Below are positions 4,847-6,054 of a stretch of 6,054 nucleotides of DNA, in pieces (within the stretch, counting starts at the first letter, position 1; each line of letters begins with the position of its first letter). Below the pieces are notes generated by a model. That model was not told the origin of the DNA, did not search any database, and was given only the letters and a program-made list of their open reading frames with translations. The stretch is from contig JAFDDS010000077.1 in the NCBI GenBank assembly GCA_019310745.1, positions 1-6,054 on the forward strand. The letters are read 5' to 3'. The DNA comes from Deltaproteobacteria bacterium (lineage in GTDB: Bacteria; Desulfobacterota; DSM-4660; Desulfatiglandales; B25-G16). Both the position numbers and the translations under genes were made by a program.

Positions 4847-5581
4847 ATGAGCTATGCATTGATTATCTTTATTGTGGGATTACTAATCCTGATCCATGAA
4901 CTTGGACATCTTATTGCTGCAAAATATGCAAAGATCCCTATCGCTCGTTTTTCGGTTGGGTTTGGACCCCGAGTATGGGGATTCAAAAGACATGTAACTG
5001 AATACTGGGTATCTCTCATTCCACTTGGTGGGTATGTCTTGCCTCAGATCGAAAGCGAAAAAGATTTCTTACAGTTTTCAACTTTCAAACGGGTCCAATT
5101 TGCCCTCGGTGGGCCGTTGGCCAACATTATTACGGCTTTACTTTGTATATCTGCACTAAATATAGCCAGTTCAGGAATTTCCCTATCATCCATACTAATC
5201 GTGCCCTTCTCAGAGATGGGAGGGATGGTATATCAAATCATTGCTGCTATCCCTGCTCTGTTCGTTCACCCTGATACCCTGTCTGGCATCATAGGGATAG
5301 TGGCTGTTGGTGGTCAATATGCTGGTATGGACATCACTCGATTACTTACATTTTCTATACTAATAAATGTCAATCTCGCAATATTTAATTTGTTGCCTAT
5401 TCCTCCCCTTGATGGTGGCAAGATAGTTCAATATCTACTTGAAAGAATCTACAAGCCACTCGCGCGGTTGAATATTCCGATGGCAGTTACTGGATGGATA
5501 ATAATAATTGCCCTGATGCTTTATGCAACCATTCTTGATATTGACCATTTGATCATAGGAAACGCATGTTTGATAAACTGA
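4847..5581 (+). CDS. site-2-protease-like M50 zinc metalloprotease, compact, no PDZ domain
   Basis: The product is 244 residues and an intramembrane protease of the S2P/RseP (M50) family. The first membrane segment carries HELGH (H17, E18, H21), the zinc-binding catalytic motif; FALGGPLAN (85-93) is the GPxxN membrane motif; NLLPIPPLDGGK (181-192) supplies the third zinc ligand D189. SLIPLGGYV (56-64) is also typical. RseP proteins are about 450 residues with periplasmic PDZ domains between the two catalytic halves; here that stretch (about 95-165) is mostly hydrophobic and no PDZ is visible, so substrate selection must differ. The start is ATG 4847 because AAAAAGGAA (4832-4840) lies just upstream; an in-frame TTG at 4820 precedes that site. 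No anti-sigma factor or sigma factor is adjacent. The stop directly abuts IS-related sequence, so the last few residues might be altered, although all catalytic motifs are intact. Confidence 0.9.
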   Translation: MSYALIIFIVGLLILIHELGHLIAAKYAKIPIARFSVGFGPRVWGFKRHVTEYWVSLIPLGGYVLPQIESEKDFLQFSTFKRVQFALGGPLANIITALLCISALNIASSGISLSSILIVPFSEMGGMVYQIIAAIPALFVHPDTLSGIIGIVAVGGQYAGMDITRLLTFSILINVNLAIFNLLPIPPLDGGKIVQYLLERIYKPLARLNIPMAVTGWIIIIALMLYATILDIDHLIIGNACLIN

Positions 5582-5586
5582 TCAGT

Positions 5587-5627
5587 CGGAGACATAGGTA
5601 ATAGAAAAGTCCGGATACATGGGTTAC
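5587..5627. repeat. two imperfect direct repeats at the IS end
   Basis: CGGAGACATAGGTAAT (5587-5602) and CGGATACATGGGTTAC (5612-5627) match at 12 of 16 positions with a 25-base period. On the - strand they read GTAACCCATGTATCCG and ATTACCTATGTCTCCG. They begin 5 bases after the protease stop and probably are transposase-binding repeats of the IS terminus. Confidence 0.6.
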
Positions 5628-5665
5628 ACTTTTCTACGAAAATATCTCCCTCTTTGATCCATTAT

Positions 5666-5890
5666 TTACATGATTCTCTCATCAAATCGGCCAAGCTGTA
5701 TTGATCCAAAACATATTTCCCAGATTCCATCGTCACTCTCTTCGAAACCTATGTACTCGTATGCGAGAATATGGTTCACTGGAACTCGAACATATCTCCA
5801 TATTATCCCGACATTTTTATTAACCAGTCGCACCTCGTAATGCCCAGGATACTCAAATTGTTGCAATTTCGCTGGTAACAAACGGTCCAA
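5666..5890 (-). pseudogene. transposase C-terminal fragment (integrase-core type)
   Basis: The frame encodes about 74 residues, including LLPAKLQQFEYPGHYEVRLV, GIIWRYVRVPVNHIL, YEYIGFEE, DDGIWEICFG and LGRFDERIM. This matches the C-terminal domain I know from integrase-core (IS481-like) transposases, where EYPGH-EVR, GGIRW-, EYIGLEE, DDGIW-VYFG and LGRFDER follow the catalytic domain. No DDE catalytic residues are present, and a TAG lies 12 bases upstream (5903-5905 on the - strand) with unrelated-looking sequence beyond, so it is a broken gene and cannot make an active enzyme. The family's usual GGIRW appears as VGIIW, suggesting drift. The last residues after FDER also seem shortened. Its strand is opposite to all cassette genes. 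Confidence 0.7.
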
Positions 5891-6018
5891 CAGGGACCAT
5901 TGCTACCATGATAACTGAGACATCGACACGGGCGGGTTTTGCTCGTTGACAGATGCCCGGGGAAGAGCATATGTTGATCCAGCAATATTTGTTTGACTCG
6001 GCTAGGTATTTGTGTTAC

Positions 6019-6054
6019 AAATCCTCGGCAGATATCAATATGTGCCGAGGATTT
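6019..6054. terminator. perfect 12-bp hairpin, possible intrinsic terminator cut by the window end
   Basis: AAATCCTCGGCA (6019-6030) and TGCCGAGGATTT (6043-6054) are exact reverse complements around a 12-base loop. The GC-rich core with A's before and T's after fits a bidirectional intrinsic terminator, but the sequence ends at the stem, so the T-run cannot be judged. An inverted-repeat end of a mobile element is the alternative. Confidence 0.5.

Larger units (their letters stand above)
5582..5890 (-). mobile_element. truncated insertion sequence remnant (IS481-like integrase-type element)
   Basis: This block contains the C-terminal piece of a transposase on the - strand (5666-5890) and, beyond it towards the protease gene, two tandem motifs of the kind I recall at the ends of IS481-like elements (TTACCTATGTCTCCG on the - strand). 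An intact element would exceed 1 kb; the catalytic DDE part of the transposase is absent from the window. Resemblance to known sequence appears to stop near 5885, so the element seems cut there. Exact ends and target duplications are not visible. Confidence 0.6.

Noticed and set aside
5803..5985. Minus-strand 60-residue frame overlapping the transposase fragment
   Set aside because: It is in another frame from the recognisable transposase segment, is rich in Cys/Arg/Ser without domain character, and crosses the apparent break in the IS.
5884..5990. Possible attC starting at GTCCAAC (5885-5891) downstream of the IS remnant
   Set aside because: The R''-like core is good, but no GTTRRRY partner and no convincing paired arms follow; the nearby GGTCC/GGACC hairpin is only 5 bp.
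1..6054. CRISPR array, tRNA, rRNA or classical multi-gene defence operon
   Set aside because: No regularly spaced direct repeats, no tRNA cloverleaf or rRNA motifs, and no recognisable Cas, restriction or toxin-antitoxin pair were seen on either strand.

Overview
The window looks like a stretch of a bacterial integron gene-cassette array, read in its native direction. Five unrelated genes, plus the tail of a sixth, all lie on the + strand. The gene ends are punctuated by structured sites with attC anatomy: an R''-type AAC core, imperfect inverted arms with a variable loop, then an R'-type GTT core. No integrase gene or attI site is present; if the array is intact, the integrase lies beyond the left edge. 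The host is probably a Gram-negative bacterium. The mixed base composition, attC types and IS remnant would fit a deltaproteobacterium-like or environmental genome, but nothing here fixes the taxon.

Layout. 1-146: C-terminal tail of an unrecognised cassette gene, followed by attC (152-222). 239-970: AT-rich gene for a two-CxxC zinc-binding, HNH-like protein, followed by attC (980-1043) of the same family as the first. 1101-2285: integral-membrane acyltransferase-3 protein that appears to start at a non-canonical AUA/AUU codon, followed by a long attC (2331-2459) of a different family. 2505-3659: membrane-anchored family 2 glycosyltransferase, with no recognisable attC after it; instead there is a palindrome, a possible promoter and a strong hairpin. 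3848-4561: AlkD-like DNA glycosylase, followed by a degenerate attC (4565-4623). 4625-4846: AT-rich spacer with two small inverted repeats. 4847-5581: short site-2-protease-like M50 metalloprotease without a PDZ domain. 5582-5890: remnant of an insertion sequence whose transposase C-terminus is on the - strand. 5891-6018: nothing I can support. 6019-6054: perfect hairpin, cut by the window end.

How the genes fit together. They do not form a pathway. Two act at the envelope by attaching groups to lipids or glycans (acyltransferase, glycosyltransferase), one repairs alkylated DNA, one cleaves within membranes, and one is a probable nucleic-acid-binding zinc protein. This mix of one-gene adaptive functions, with base composition changing from gene to gene, is typical of a cassette array rather than an operon. 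The most interesting points are the array itself with its mixed attC families, the start codon of the acyltransferase, the uncharacterised zinc protein, and the apparently decayed or missing attC sites towards the right side, where the IS remnant also sits.
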